Origin: CAZIJH01 sp964539655
GTDB lineage: Archaea > Aenigmatarchaeota > Aenigmatarchaeia > CG10238-14 > SCSR01
NCBI GenBank assembly: GCA_964539655.1
Contig: CAZIJH010000005.1
Span: 1-64,000 of the forward strand
Reading direction: 5' to 3'
Length of the DNA: 64,000 bases
In this document: piece by piece, positions 25,380 to 33,304 of the stretch
Position numbering within the stretch: the first letter of the stretch is position 1
Layout: every line of letters begins with the position of its first letter
The notes under the pieces: model-generated
Databases searched by the model: none
Told to the model about the DNA's origin: nothing
The model's input: only the letters and a program-made list of their open reading frames with translations
Made by a program: the position numbers and the translations under genes

Positions 25380-25700
25380 ATGCAGGTAGCGAGAATAAAA
25401 ATTTCGGGAAAGAATCCATCCGAGCTTGATGCGATCAGTTCTGAGATTCGGGAAGTCGCGAAGAAATTCGGCGTGAGCTACCGCGGACCCATACCGCTGC
25501 CAACGAAAAAATTGAAGCTGACTGTTTTGAAGACTCCCTGCGGCGATTCAACAGGGCACGGCAACGCGACGTACGACAAATGGGAGATGCGAATCCACAA
25601 GAGACTGATAGAAGTCCAGGCGGACGACCGCGCCCTCAGGCAGATAATGAGAGTTAACATCCCCCAGGGATTGCACGTCGAGATAAAATTAATCGGCTAA
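25380..25700 (+). CDS. rpsJ: 30S ribosomal protein S10
   Basis: 106 residues, typical for archaeal S10. The conserved strand-loop GPIPLPTKKLKLTVLKTP and the DKWEMRIHKRLIEV stretch are present. Small-subunit head protein. The stop overlaps the convergent unknown gene by four bases. It has its own leaderless-type promoter after the inserted radical SAM gene. Confidence 0.96.
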   Translation: MQVARIKISGKNPSELDAISSEIREVAKKFGVSYRGPIPLPTKKLKLTVLKTPCGDSTGHGNATYDKWEMRIHKRLIEVQADDRALRQIMRVNIPQGLHVEIKLIG

Positions 25701-25981
25701 CTTTTCTCTTTCACGTACATGTAGAATGAAATCGGCTTTTGCTTCCCGTTGAAAAATTGTTTTATCTCGGGCCACATTACTGGATTTTTGATCAGTCGTT
25801 TGATGTCGTTTTCGCTGAGGCTCCATCCCTTGTATTTTTTATAGCCGGCTATTGTCTCATTATGGTCGTCTGCGATCCCGCCAATTTTCTGTCCTTCCAA
25901 TCTCATGTAGATAATAATTCCAAGAAGATTTTCGACCTCTTCCGACGAACCGTTGTAAACAAGCAGATATTTCCGGTCCAT
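25697..25981 (-). CDS. Unknown small protein
   Basis: 94 residues beginning MDRKYLLVYNGSSEEVENLL. No recognised domain, no signal peptide; alternating strands and helices suggest a small alpha/beta fold, and the phrase WSLSENDIKRLIKNPVMW looks like a surface helix pair. The 3' end overlaps S10 by four bases. Divergent from the DUF457-like membrane protein gene. Base composition is ordinary for the window. Confidence 0.6.
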   Translation of the reverse strand: MDRKYLLVYNGSSEEVENLLGIIIYMRLEGQKIGGIADDHNETIAGYKKYKGWSLSENDIKRLIKNPVMWPEIKQFFNGKQKPISFYMYVKEKS

Positions 25982-26033
25982 ATTTTTAAATTATTTTTAA
26001 AACTTAAGAGGTTTCTCGCAAAGATAATTTAGT

Positions 26034-26501
26034 ATGATATTCTTCGGACACGTCGGGATAACAGCTTTCATTCTTGCTCTGTTTTTTCTTCCCGCATTGG
26101 CAGCCGGGATTGGTGGGATTCTTCCCGACATCTTCGACAAGGCCGCTTTCCTTTTGGGGATTTTTCCATGCACGAGATTTTTCGGTCACACAATATTTTT
26201 TGTTATCTTGGTAGGCATTGCTACATTTGTGATAACTAGGAAAAAATCCTACGCGCTGGCTATTTCATTCGGTTCACTTTTCCATCTGATTCAGGATTTG
26301 CAGGGAAACGTTCCATTCTTTTACCCGCTTGTCAACTATCCATTTTTGTCAAGCTGCGGCGAGCCAAGCATTTTATATCATTTGAACATTATAGAGATTG
26401 TTGCCGAGGTTGTCGGCGTGGTACTTTTAATCATTCTTATAAAATATTGGAAACAATTTGAAGTATTGAGAAACAAATTGTGGTCATTATGGAAAAAATA
26501 G
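26034..26501 (+). CDS. Membrane protein, YdjM/DUF457 metal-dependent hydrolase-like
   Basis: 155 residues with about four transmembrane helices. FFGHVGITAF, GGILPDIFDK, GHTIFF and GSLFHLIQD supply the His and Asp residues characteristic of membrane-bound YdjM/DUF457 putative hydrolases. A second protein of similar design lies at 52102. The biochemical role of the family is not established. It overlaps the start of the DNA glycosylase gene by 13 bases. Confidence 0.6.
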   Translation: MIFFGHVGITAFILALFFLPALAAGIGGILPDIFDKAAFLLGIFPCTRFFGHTIFFVILVGIATFVITRKKSYALAISFGSLFHLIQDLQGNVPFFYPLVNYPFLSSCGEPSILYHLNIIEIVAEVVGVVLLIILIKYWKQFEVLRNKLWSLWKK

Positions 26502-27127
26502 AAAATCTTTTGCATTCTTACAAAATTAAAAAAATAGAAATTAGAAAAAGACTCGACGAATTCAAATCCGTTTTCAGCGAGAACGATGAAAGGATTTTCA
26601 GCGAGTTGGCATTTTGTTTGTGCACACCGCAATCAAAGGCGAAAAATGCGTGGGCCGCAATCACTTCCTTGAACAAAAACAATTTGCTCTTGAACGGGAC
26701 TTCGGAACAAATCAAACCTTTTCTAAATTCTGTAAGATTCAACGGGAACAAATCCAAATACATTGTCGAAGCGCGAAATTTCTTCTTGCAAGATGGAATA
26801 TTGAAAATAAAATCGAGACTAAGTTCGTTGTCTCCTGAACAGTCCAGAGCGTGGTTGGTGGAAAACGTAAAAGGATTTGGATTAAAGGAGTCTTCTCATT
26901 TTCTTCGAAATATTGGATTCGGAAAGGACCTTGCCATACTCGATAGGCACATATTGAAAAATCTTGCAAGGTACGGAGTCGTAAAAGAAATTCCAAAAAG
27001 TCTGACTCGTAAAAATTATTTGGAAATCGAGCAAAAATTTATCGAATTCGGAAATAGAATCGGAATACCGATGCAAGAATTGGATCTTTTATTTTGGTCG
27101 GAAGAAACCAATTTTATTTTTAAGTAG
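26489..27127 (+). CDS. ogg: N-glycosylase/DNA lyase (Ogg2-type 8-oxoguanine repair)
   Basis: 212 residues from MEKIENLLHS (ATG at 26480 is a less likely start). Helix-hairpin-helix glycosylase: FCLCTPQSKAKNAW, VKGFGLKESSHFLRNIG with the catalytic Lys of the HhH, and AILDRHILKNL with the conserved Asp. This is the pattern of archaeal Ogg2, which removes 8-oxoguanine and cleaves the backbone. It overlaps the upstream membrane protein gene and, at its end, the convergent unknown gene. Confidence 0.9.
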   Translation: MEKIENLLHSYKIKKIEIRKRLDEFKSVFSENDERIFSELAFCLCTPQSKAKNAWAAITSLNKNNLLLNGTSEQIKPFLNSVRFNGNKSKYIVEARNFFLQDGILKIKSRLSSLSPEQSRAWLVENVKGFGLKESSHFLRNIGFGKDLAILDRHILKNLARYGVVKEIPKSLTRKNYLEIEQKFIEFGNRIGIPMQELDLLFWSEETNFIFK

Positions 27128-27515
27128 TAGTCGTTGTGTTTGTAATGTTCAATTCATGAACATATTTGTCATAAAAATGGACACCGAGTAATGGTAATTT
27201 TTCTCTCAACTTTTCTTCAACAACTTTTTGATCTGCACCTGAAATTTTGATACTTATTTCTTTCTTGTGTTCAGCTTCATTTAAAGGAAAAATAATTTTT
27301 GTCATTACTGTAGAATTTCCTATGTGGTAGATAAAAGTTTTGCGTGTTCTCAAATTTCTGCTGTGACCTCCCTGTAAAATTTGTGTGTAGGTTTCAACTA
27401 CGTCGTCAACAGGAACACCTAACATTTTCAACCCTCTTTCCAAGTAATATTCAAATTGGCTCTCTCTTTTACTGTACGCACGAAATTCAAGAGGAGTTGT
27501 TTTAGAATCCATCAA
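27120..27515 (-). CDS. Unknown protein with basic Arg/Thr motif and Thr tail
   Basis: 131 residues. Residues 40-65 contain GGHSRNLRTRKTFIYHIGNS; the C-terminus ends in a TTTTT run. No signal peptide or transmembrane segment. AT-rich compared with neighbours. I do not recognise it. It converges on the glycosylase gene with an eight-base overlap. The 450 bases beyond its start hold no protein gene but a structured-RNA candidate. Confidence 0.55.
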   Translation of the reverse strand: MMDSKTTPLEFRAYSKRESQFEYYLERGLKMLGVPVDDVVETYTQILQGGHSRNLRTRKTFIYHIGNSTVMTKIIFPLNEAEHKKEISIKISGADQKVVEEKLREKLPLLGVHFYDKYVHELNITNTTTTT

Positions 27516-27552
27516 TTAAAAGATAATTGCCAAAGGATTTAAGCGTTTTTTT

Positions 27553-27830
27553 GAGGGGCTTTTCGGAGGAGAGCGATTTCAGGTATGGTGGGTTGTGAGG
27601 AATACTTCCTCGGAGTTCTCCATAGCCCTTTCTCAAGCTAATCTCATTTGTTCTCAATTTAATTTTAAAGAGCGACAGGCAGTTTGTTGGTCATCCATCG
27701 AAAAGGAATCATCCCAAATCAATAGACAATCAAAAAAGCCTTAAGGGATGATGTAGGATAGACTACGCATGTATTTTTACTGCGCATTTCGGAATGGCGT
27801 ACAGATGATACCTGTGGCATAGTCTACCGA
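27553..27830 (+). ncRNA. Candidate structured RNA, family not recognised
   Basis: No convincing reading frame exists between 27516 and 27966. The region folds into separate stems: GAGGGGCT (27553-27560) with AGCCCTTT (27624-27631, two G-U pairs on the plus strand), GGAGA (27568-27572) with TCTCC (27617-27621), hairpin GAGGAA/TTCCTC (27597-27611), ATCATCCC (27708-27715) with GGGATGAT (27745-27752), and TAGACTA (27759-27765) with TAGTCTA (27820-27826) enclosing further small stems. The G-U pairs favour the plus strand. I could not match RNase P, SRP or box C/D/H/ACA consensus elements. Confidence 0.4.
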
Positions 27831-27966
27831 ATTAAATTGGTCGTTCGTATATAAATATTTTTGGTCGCTATGCATTTTTTCTCAAAAAAATTTTTTTGAA
27901 AGCGTATATGTAAAATATATTTTCAAAAAACTAAACCGGCTTTAAACGTGCCGAGAGAATTATTCT

Positions 27967-28137
27967 ATGCGGGCTCCCGAGAAACTCAAGTGTCCTAAAT
28001 GCGCCAAGCTGATCATGAAAAAAATTCTTCTCGTGACGCACGGAAAATGCAACAATTGCGGATACCATCTTGTCGGATCGATGAATAATTTCTTCGCGGC
28101 CAAAATTTCTACAATCGACCAGATCAAGGAAATTTGA
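27967..28137 (+). CDS. Zinc-ribbon microprotein (56 aa)
   Basis: Reads MRAPEKLKCPKCAKLIMKK and later GKCNNCGYHLVGS, i.e. CPKC and CNNCG knuckles 21 residues apart, a classic zinc ribbon. The remaining residues form a short helix ending IDQIKEI. Likely a nucleic-acid or protein-binding accessory factor; no specific family recognised. An AAAATATATTTT box lies about 50 bases upstream. It converges with another tiny zinc-ribbon gene four bases away. Confidence 0.7.
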   Translation: MRAPEKLKCPKCAKLIMKKILLVTHGKCNNCGYHLVGSMNNFFAAKISTIDQIKEI

Positions 28138-28141
28138 GAAT

Positions 28142-28255
28142 TTACTTTTTGGAATATTTTTTCCTGCAGTCTTTGCAGAGGTACATGAATTTCACTTTAA
28201 AAATTTTTCCGACGTCCTTCACTTTTTTCTCGCAACCGTCGCACGTAGAATGCAT
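28142..28255 (-). CDS. Zinc-binding microprotein (37 aa)
   Basis: Starts MHSTCDGCEKKVKDVGKIFK and contains CDGC and, near its end, CKDC, flanked by a basic tail KKYSKK. Two CxxC pairs about 22 residues apart give a minimal zinc ribbon. It ends four bases from the convergent 27967 gene. Function unknown. The small size leaves some doubt, but the two paired knuckles are hard to get by chance. Confidence 0.6.
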   Translation of the reverse strand: MHSTCDGCEKKVKDVGKIFKVKFMYLCKDCRKKYSKK

Positions 28256-28295
28256 TAAATAAAATTGGTTTTCTGAACCTTAAATAACATCCCGC

Positions 28296-28481
28296 TTACT
28301 TCTTCATGAATTTCAGCGCAAGACCTTTCACGAATAGAAGCGCGCCGACAGAAATCAGGACGTAGTCCCATCTTTGCGACATGTTGTAGATCAATCCGGA
28401 GATGACGAGCAGAAGACCAATTGACATTATTTTTTTGCTGTTCCAGCAATTCAAATCCAAGTTGTTGTTTTTCCTTGCCAT
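28296..28481 (-). CDS. Small two-helix membrane protein
   Basis: 61 residues: short charged N-terminus, a hydrophobic helix (about 19-33, IMSIGLLLVISGLIY), a polar turn with QRWD, a second helix (about 39-55, YVLISVGALLFVKGLAL) and a basic end. No family recognised. Part of a minus-strand run of micro-genes between the methionine aminopeptidase and the zinc ribbons. Confidence 0.5.
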   Translation of the reverse strand: MARKNNNLDLNCWNSKKIMSIGLLLVISGLIYNMSQRWDYVLISVGALLFVKGLALKFMKK

Positions 28482-28519
28482 TTTTCCACTTCTGTTGTTT
28501 GTTTTTTTTTGCTTCGAAA

Positions 28520-28690
28520 CTACGCCTTTCTCTTCACCATTGGAAGACCAGTTCTTTCATTTTCAACAACTGTCAAGTTTTCTGGTAAATCTACCGAATC
28601 TTCTGAGCTCTTGCTGAAGAAGAAAAGTTTTCCTCCGCGAGTGTGAAGATAATATTTTACTCCTCTGCTGTTAGTGTGTTCATATCCCAT
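28520..28690 (-). CDS. Conserved DPANN-style microprotein (56 aa)
   Basis: Begins MGYEHTNSRGVKYYLHTRGG and ends NERTGLPMVKRKA. The phrases Y-H/N-TNSRG-YYLH and VVENERTGLP recall a short conserved protein I associate with DPANN archaea and CPR bacteria; its function is unknown to me. Basic, no membrane segment. A GGAG-like element precedes the start (CGGAGGTAAACAAAA read on the minus strand). The family link is from memory and was not searched. Confidence 0.6.
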   Translation of the reverse strand: MGYEHTNSRGVKYYLHTRGGKLFFFSKSSEDSVDLPENLTVVENERTGLPMVKRKA

Positions 28691-28756
28691 TTTTGTTTAC
28701 CTCCGAGTTTTTGTAAAATTTAGTTCGGATTTAGACTATTAAAGCTTTTAATCCGG

Positions 28757-29620
28757 TCACTTCACGATTATCGTATCCTCGTAAACCGCGACAGTCCCGT
28801 TTGATTCTTCCTTCAATGTGGGGTACGCTTCGATCGCTTCTATCTCAAGAAGTTGCCTGATCGCCATCTCGATTTTCGTTTGAGAAATATTTTTTATCCA
28901 TCTTGCGGCAAACGGCAGTCTGTCAAAATTATTTTTTGTCATCTCCAAAATTTTCCTTGCTTCCCACATTCTGACCGGCTTGTCCTCGCGGAATCTGAAG
29001 ATGTTTGTCGGCCTTGATTCCTTTACCCATCCCGATCCGGGCGTCGCGAAAACTTCTATCGCGATCGGCTGCTCACCAATTTCGTCCTGTATGTTGTTTT
29101 TTCCGTTCGGAATAGACGGATGCTCGTGCTGGCTGTACTGGCCCACGCTGTGCCCGCACAGATTTCTTATCGGGTTGAATCCGAATTCCTTCACCACGAT
29201 GTCCTCGATTATTTCGGACACTTCGAAAACTTTCACGCTGGGCTTCAAAAATTTCAACGCGGCTTTCGTCGCTTTCTCGGAGCATTCGATCAGCGGATGC
29301 GTCTTGTTTCCTATGCAGACCGTGAACGCCCGATCAGAAATGTATCCGTCAACATGCACGCCGATGTCGATCTTCGCCATGTCGTTTTCCTTGAAAACAA
29401 GAATATCATCGATGTTCGGAGTGTAGTGTGCTGCAATCTCGTTTATCGAAATGTTTACCGGCCACGACGGCTTGCCACCCAGTTCGATTATTTTATTTTC
29501 CACTTTTTCGGCAAGTTCTAAAACCGAAAATCCTTCCTTCGCCATCGGTCTTGCAAATTCGATTACTTCGTCGGAAATGTCGTGCGCTTTCTTGTATTTT
29601 TCGAGAATTTCCTTTTCCAT
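28757..29620 (-). CDS. map: Methionine aminopeptidase (archaeal type II)
   Basis: 287 residues of the M24 'pita-bread' fold. Removes initiator Met. Metal ligands are visible in KIDIGVHVDGYISDRAFT (two Asp), NLCGHSVGQY (His), AIEVFATPGSG (Glu) and the final Glu near NGTVAVYEDT. The extra helical segment before the last strand (about 195-255) marks the type II enzyme used by archaea and eukaryotes. Divergent from TrpRS; the intergenic gap is 64 bases. Confidence 0.94.
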   Translation of the reverse strand: MEKEILEKYKKAHDISDEVIEFARPMAKEGFSVLELAEKVENKIIELGGKPSWPVNISINEIAAHYTPNIDDILVFKENDMAKIDIGVHVDGYISDRAFTVCIGNKTHPLIECSEKATKAALKFLKPSVKVFEVSEIIEDIVVKEFGFNPIRNLCGHSVGQYSQHEHPSIPNGKNNIQDEIGEQPIAIEVFATPGSGWVKESRPTNIFRFREDKPVRMWEARKILEMTKNNFDRLPFAARWIKNISQTKIEMAIRQLLEIEAIEAYPTLKEESNGTVAVYEDTIIVK

Positions 29621-29684
29621 AAAAATTCATCATGTTTTTACTTACTTAAATGTAATTTTTAAAATAAGGATTAACGGATACAAA

Positions 29685-30803
29685 ATGACAGAAGAATTCG
29701 TCGTGACTCCGTGGGAAGTCAAGGGAAAGATAGATTACGACAAGCTGATCGAGCGTTTCGGCGCGAAAAAGATAGATGCGAATCTGCTCAACAAGATTCA
29801 GAAAATCACAAAAGACCTTCATCCGTTTTTCAGAAGGCAGATAGTTTTTTCCCATCGCGATTTTGATTTCGTTTTGAACAAATACGAGAACGGAGAGAAA
29901 TTTTTCCTCTACACAGGAAGGGGCCCGTCGGGGCAGACTCACATAGGCCATCTGCTTCCTTGGATTCTCACGAAATGGATGCAGGACAAGTTTGGGGCAG
30001 AATTGTATTTCCAGATAACCGAGGACGAAAAATCGATAGTGAAAAATCTCAGCCTCGAAGAGACTACAAAGCTGGCATACGACAACATACTTGACATAAT
30101 CGCTATCGGGTTCGATCCGAAGAAGACTCATATTTTTCTCGACACGGAATACATGAAGACCCTTTACAAGATCGCGATAAAAGTTTCGAAGCACATTACT
30201 CTTTCGACTGCAAAATCAGTTTTCGGTTTTCAGGACAGCTCGAACATCGGAATAACATTTTTCCCTGCAATGCAGATCGCTCCGTGTTTTCTTCCATCGG
30301 TTCTTGAAGGCAAAAATATTCCGTGCGTGATTCCGGCTAGCATAGACCAGGACGATTACTGGAGGCCCGCGAGGGACGTCGCGCCGAAGCTGGGATTTTA
30401 CAAGCCGGCTCAGATCCACAGCAAGCTTCTTCCGAGCATACTCGGTTCTGACGAGAAGATGAGCTCGAGCGATCCGAGGACTGCGATTTTCACGACTGAC
30501 GATCCCAAGACCGTTAAAGAGAAAATTATGAAGTACGCGTTTTCAGGAGGAAAGGATACGGTCGAGGAGCACAGGAAGAAGGGAGGAAATCCAGACGTGG
30601 ATATTTCTTATCAGTGGCTGACTTTCTTCGAGGAAGACGACAAGAAGTTGAAAAAGATTCACGACGATTACAAGAGCGGCAAGATGCTGACAGGAGAGCT
30701 GAAACAAATACTTGTCGAGAAGCTGAACAAATTCTTGGCCGAGCATCAGAAAAGGCGTGAAAAGGCAAAAGGTCAAATTGAAAAATTCATGTTGAGAGAT
30801 TAA
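29685..30803 (+). CDS. trpS: Tryptophanyl-tRNA synthetase (archaeal type)
   Basis: 372 residues starting MTEEFVVTPWEVKGKIDYDK; the frame is open to 29451 but that part is antisense to methionine aminopeptidase. TGRGPSGQTHIGHL carries the HIGH motif, and SDEKMSSSDP the KMSKS equivalent, as in archaeal/eukaryotic TrpRS. IDQDDYWRPARDVA lines the tryptophan pocket region. It is followed after seven bases by a glycosyltransferase gene of clearly lower GC content. Confidence 0.95.
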   Translation: MTEEFVVTPWEVKGKIDYDKLIERFGAKKIDANLLNKIQKITKDLHPFFRRQIVFSHRDFDFVLNKYENGEKFFLYTGRGPSGQTHIGHLLPWILTKWMQDKFGAELYFQITEDEKSIVKNLSLEETTKLAYDNILDIIAIGFDPKKTHIFLDTEYMKTLYKIAIKVSKHITLSTAKSVFGFQDSSNIGITFFPAMQIAPCFLPSVLEGKNIPCVIPASIDQDDYWRPARDVAPKLGFYKPAQIHSKLLPSILGSDEKMSSSDPRTAIFTTDDPKTVKEKIMKYAFSGGKDTVEEHRKKGGNPDVDISYQWLTFFEEDDKKLKKIHDDYKSGKMLTGELKQILVEKLNKFLAEHQKRREKAKGQIEKFMLRD

Positions 30804-30810
30804 GAGAATT

Positions 30811-31527
30811 ATGGAAACTTTTCAATGTGTAAGCATTGTAATAACAACATTTAACGAGCAAAATTATTTGGAAAAAACTTTGGATTCGGTCAGAAAACAG
30901 GATTATTCTGGAAGAATAGAAATAATTGTCTCAGACAGTATGAGCACAGACGACACAGTGAAAATTGCCAGAAAATATGCCGACAAGGTCGTAATTAAAA
31001 AAACTAATATTGCTCAAGGTAAAAATTACGGGGCAAGATTCGCCAAAGGAGAGATAATTGTTTTTCTCGACGCGGATACAATTCTTTCTAGAAACTGGAT
31101 ATCAAAAGCTGTAACTAATTTTACTCGAGATGTTGACATGGTTGTAGGCTCATTCACATCGCAAGAAAAAAATAGATTAGCTAAAATTTCGTCGAATTTT
31201 TGGGGAGAAATTTTTCCAAGCATAATGAAAAAAATTGGAAACGAGATTTATCTTGGACCATCGACATTTTCTATAAGGAAAAAATCTTTTAGGAAGACAG
31301 GTGGTTTTTCTGAAAATTTTTATGCAGGAGAAGACGCTATTTTTATAATTAAAAATAGAAATGCTTTGAAAATCGTTTTCGATAAAAATCTTAAGTGTTA
31401 TACGTCCATGAGAAGATTCGAGAAAGGAGGTTATCTGAAATGGAATTTGATTTGGTTGATTTTAGGATTGCCAATAGTATTTGGGAAACGCGCTCCTTTC
31501 GATTTCTTATACAAGAAAGTAAATTAA
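30811..31527 (+). CDS. Glycosyltransferase family 2
   Basis: 238 residues. GT-A fold: SIVITTFNEQNYLEKTLDS, then SDSMSTDDT and the metal-binding FLDADT (DxD equivalent, about 82-87). GEDAIFII provides the later acidic motif. Two hydrophobic C-terminal stretches suggest membrane association. Transfers a sugar from a nucleotide- or lipid-linked donor; acceptor unknown. First gene of an AT-rich glycan cluster that runs to 35000. Confidence 0.88.
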   Translation: METFQCVSIVITTFNEQNYLEKTLDSVRKQDYSGRIEIIVSDSMSTDDTVKIARKYADKVVIKKTNIAQGKNYGARFAKGEIIVFLDADTILSRNWISKAVTNFTRDVDMVVGSFTSQEKNRLAKISSNFWGEIFPSIMKKIGNEIYLGPSTFSIRKKSFRKTGGFSENFYAGEDAIFIIKNRNALKIVFDKNLKCYTSMRRFEKGGYLKWNLIWLILGLPIVFGKRAPFDFLYKKVN

Positions 31528-31545
31528 TCAAGCCAACAGCAATTT

Positions 31546-32199
31546 ATGCTGAACAATGTTACATATTTTATGAAAAATTCGTACAGCAAGGACTATTTTG
31601 AAAACAGCTCGTGCTCAAACTACCCCGTCAATTACAGCAGCTTGATAAACCGTTTTGGTATGGAAATGAAATTCACTGAAGCATTGAAGCTGATTAAGAA
31701 GTTTAAGAAAGATGGTAATCTACTGGATATGGGTTGCGCGTACGGCTATTTTGTCAATTTGGCTTCTAAAAATGGCTTTGACGCATGTGGAATGGATATA
31801 TCGAATTATGCAATTAAAAAGAGCAGGAAAATTTTTCCTAAATTGAAATTCGTTCATTTCAACATAGAAAAAAAGACGCATTTCAGAAATGGCTGCTTCG
31901 ATGTGGTTACCGCTTTCGATGTGCTCGAACATTGCAAGGATATCAAACGTCCGCTGAACGAGATAAAAAGGATTGTTAAAAAAGACGGTGTTATACTTGT
32001 ATGCGTTCCGATAACAGAGTTCTATCCTAAAGAAGATGATAAGGATGCTACACATCACTGGCATCTTTCACTAAACGAATGGAAAAAACTTTTGCTCGAC
32101 AACAATTTTGAAATCTTGAAGACTATTTTCTATCCAAAATTGTTGACAAAAATATTTCCTAAGATATGTACGGTTTTTATTTTGTTGAAGCCTAAGTAA
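31546..32199 (+). CDS. SAM-dependent methyltransferase (class I)
   Basis: 217 residues. LLDMGCAYGYFVNLA is motif I (SAM-binding), ACGMDIS the acidic strand II, and FDVVTAFDVLEHCKD motif IV. The C-terminal WHLSLNEWKKLL is common in methyltransferase type 11/12 proteins of polysaccharide clusters. Between two glycosyltransferases, so a sugar O-methylation role is likely by context. The start could be Met9 (MKNSYSKDYFENS). Confidence 0.85.
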   Translation: MLNNVTYFMKNSYSKDYFENSSCSNYPVNYSSLINRFGMEMKFTEALKLIKKFKKDGNLLDMGCAYGYFVNLASKNGFDACGMDISNYAIKKSRKIFPKLKFVHFNIEKKTHFRNGCFDVVTAFDVLEHCKDIKRPLNEIKRIVKKDGVILVCVPITEFYPKEDDKDATHHWHLSLNEWKKLLLDNNFEILKTIFYPKLLTKIFPKICTVFILLKPK

Positions 32200-32212
32200 T
32201 CGATAATTATTG

Positions 32213-33304
32213 ATGGATATGCGAGTCGCAATAGTCACAAATCAGTTTTTTCCAACAACAGGTGGGGAAGTGACTTATGTACACAACTTGTCGGAAAAAT
32301 TGAAAGACCTGGTAGATCTGACAGTATACGGGCCAAAGACTAATTTCTCGACATCGTATAAGTATAATCCATTTTTCATTCAGAATAAACACCATTTGGA
32401 AACAATATGCGGCACATTGGACACATATTTGAAATATTTTTCTAAGTTGACGAGTTTGAAAATAAATGCGGACGTAATCCATTCGCAAGAACTTTTTGAA
32501 ACTCTGATGTTCGAGAAATTTTATAAGAACAATGCGAGAATTTTAACATTCCACTCATTCTATCATGACGAATTCAGGAATTCTATTATTTCTAAAATGC
32601 TTCCGACAAATTTGCTTCAGAAACTTACGCTCGATAGCGCAAAACAATCTGCTGATGGAATAATAACTCTCAATAAGAAACATTATTCGCTATTCCGAAA
32701 TTTGAAACCAAAAAAGCCAGTTGAGATGATACCGCACGGCGTGAACAAAATACCAAAAAATATTGCTCTAAAGGATCGGGAAAATAATTTGATCTTTGTA
32801 GGTAGGCTCACTTTTAAAAAAAATATTCACAATTTTTTGCCTGATTTCATAAGCCAGAATATAAAAAATAAATTTTTCATTGTGGGTGAAGGAGAATTAA
32901 AAAATACGATAGAAAAAACTGCTGCCAAAAACAATAATATTAAAGTTACTGGAAAAGTAAGCAACCAAAAGTTAAACAATCTCTACCAAAATAGCGCAAT
33001 AACAATTTTACCGGCCATGCATGAATCTTTCTGCCTGTCGGTCTTGGAGGCCATGTCATACGGTGTGGTTCCAGTTTGCATGGAATCCGAAGGTCCGAAA
33101 ACGTTCGTTGAAAACGGAAAAAACGGATTCTTGGTGAATTCGCACAGAGAACTGATCGAAAAAGTAAAGCTGCTGTCGAACGACGCGTCCCTGTTAAGGA
33201 GAATGAGGAGAAATGCCTATCATACCAGCACGGAATTCACATGGGAAAAATGTGCAATCAGAACTTACAATTTCTACAAAAATATTTTGGATGACAAAAG
33301 TTGA
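32213..33304 (+). CDS. Glycosyltransferase family 4 (GT-B)
   Basis: 363 residues from MDMRVAIVTNQFFPTTGGE. The N-terminal domain has the donor-side GG loop; the C-terminal domain has IFVGRLTFKKN, VTGKVSNQKLNNLYQNS and PAMHESFCLSVLEAMSYG, the E-x7-E motif of GT4. Retaining sugar transferase using a nucleotide sugar. The last 31 bases overlap the convergent dolichyl-phosphate-mannose-synthase-like gene. Confidence 0.9.
   Translation: MDMRVAIVTNQFFPTTGGEVTYVHNLSEKLKDLVDLTVYGPKTNFSTSYKYNPFFIQNKHHLETICGTLDTYLKYFSKLTSLKINADVIHSQELFETLMFEKFYKNNARILTFHSFYHDEFRNSIISKMLPTNLLQKLTLDSAKQSADGIITLNKKHYSLFRNLKPKKPVEMIPHGVNKIPKNIALKDRENNLIFVGRLTFKKNIHNFLPDFISQNIKNKFFIVGEGELKNTIEKTAAKNNNIKVTGKVSNQKLNNLYQNSAITILPAMHESFCLSVLEAMSYGVVPVCMESEGPKTFVENGKNGFLVNSHRELIEKVKLLSNDASLLRRMRRNAYHTSTEFTWEKCAIRTYNFYKNILDDKS

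Noticed and set aside
27740..27820. Box C/D-like GATGATG and GATGATA motifs
   Set aside because: No matching D box (CTGA) at proper spacing, so a C/D guide RNA call is not supported.
28255..28449. 64-codon frame overlapping the two-helix membrane protein
   Set aside because: It is in another frame, is Arg/Asn-rich without structure, and the overlapping hydrophobic protein is the better gene.
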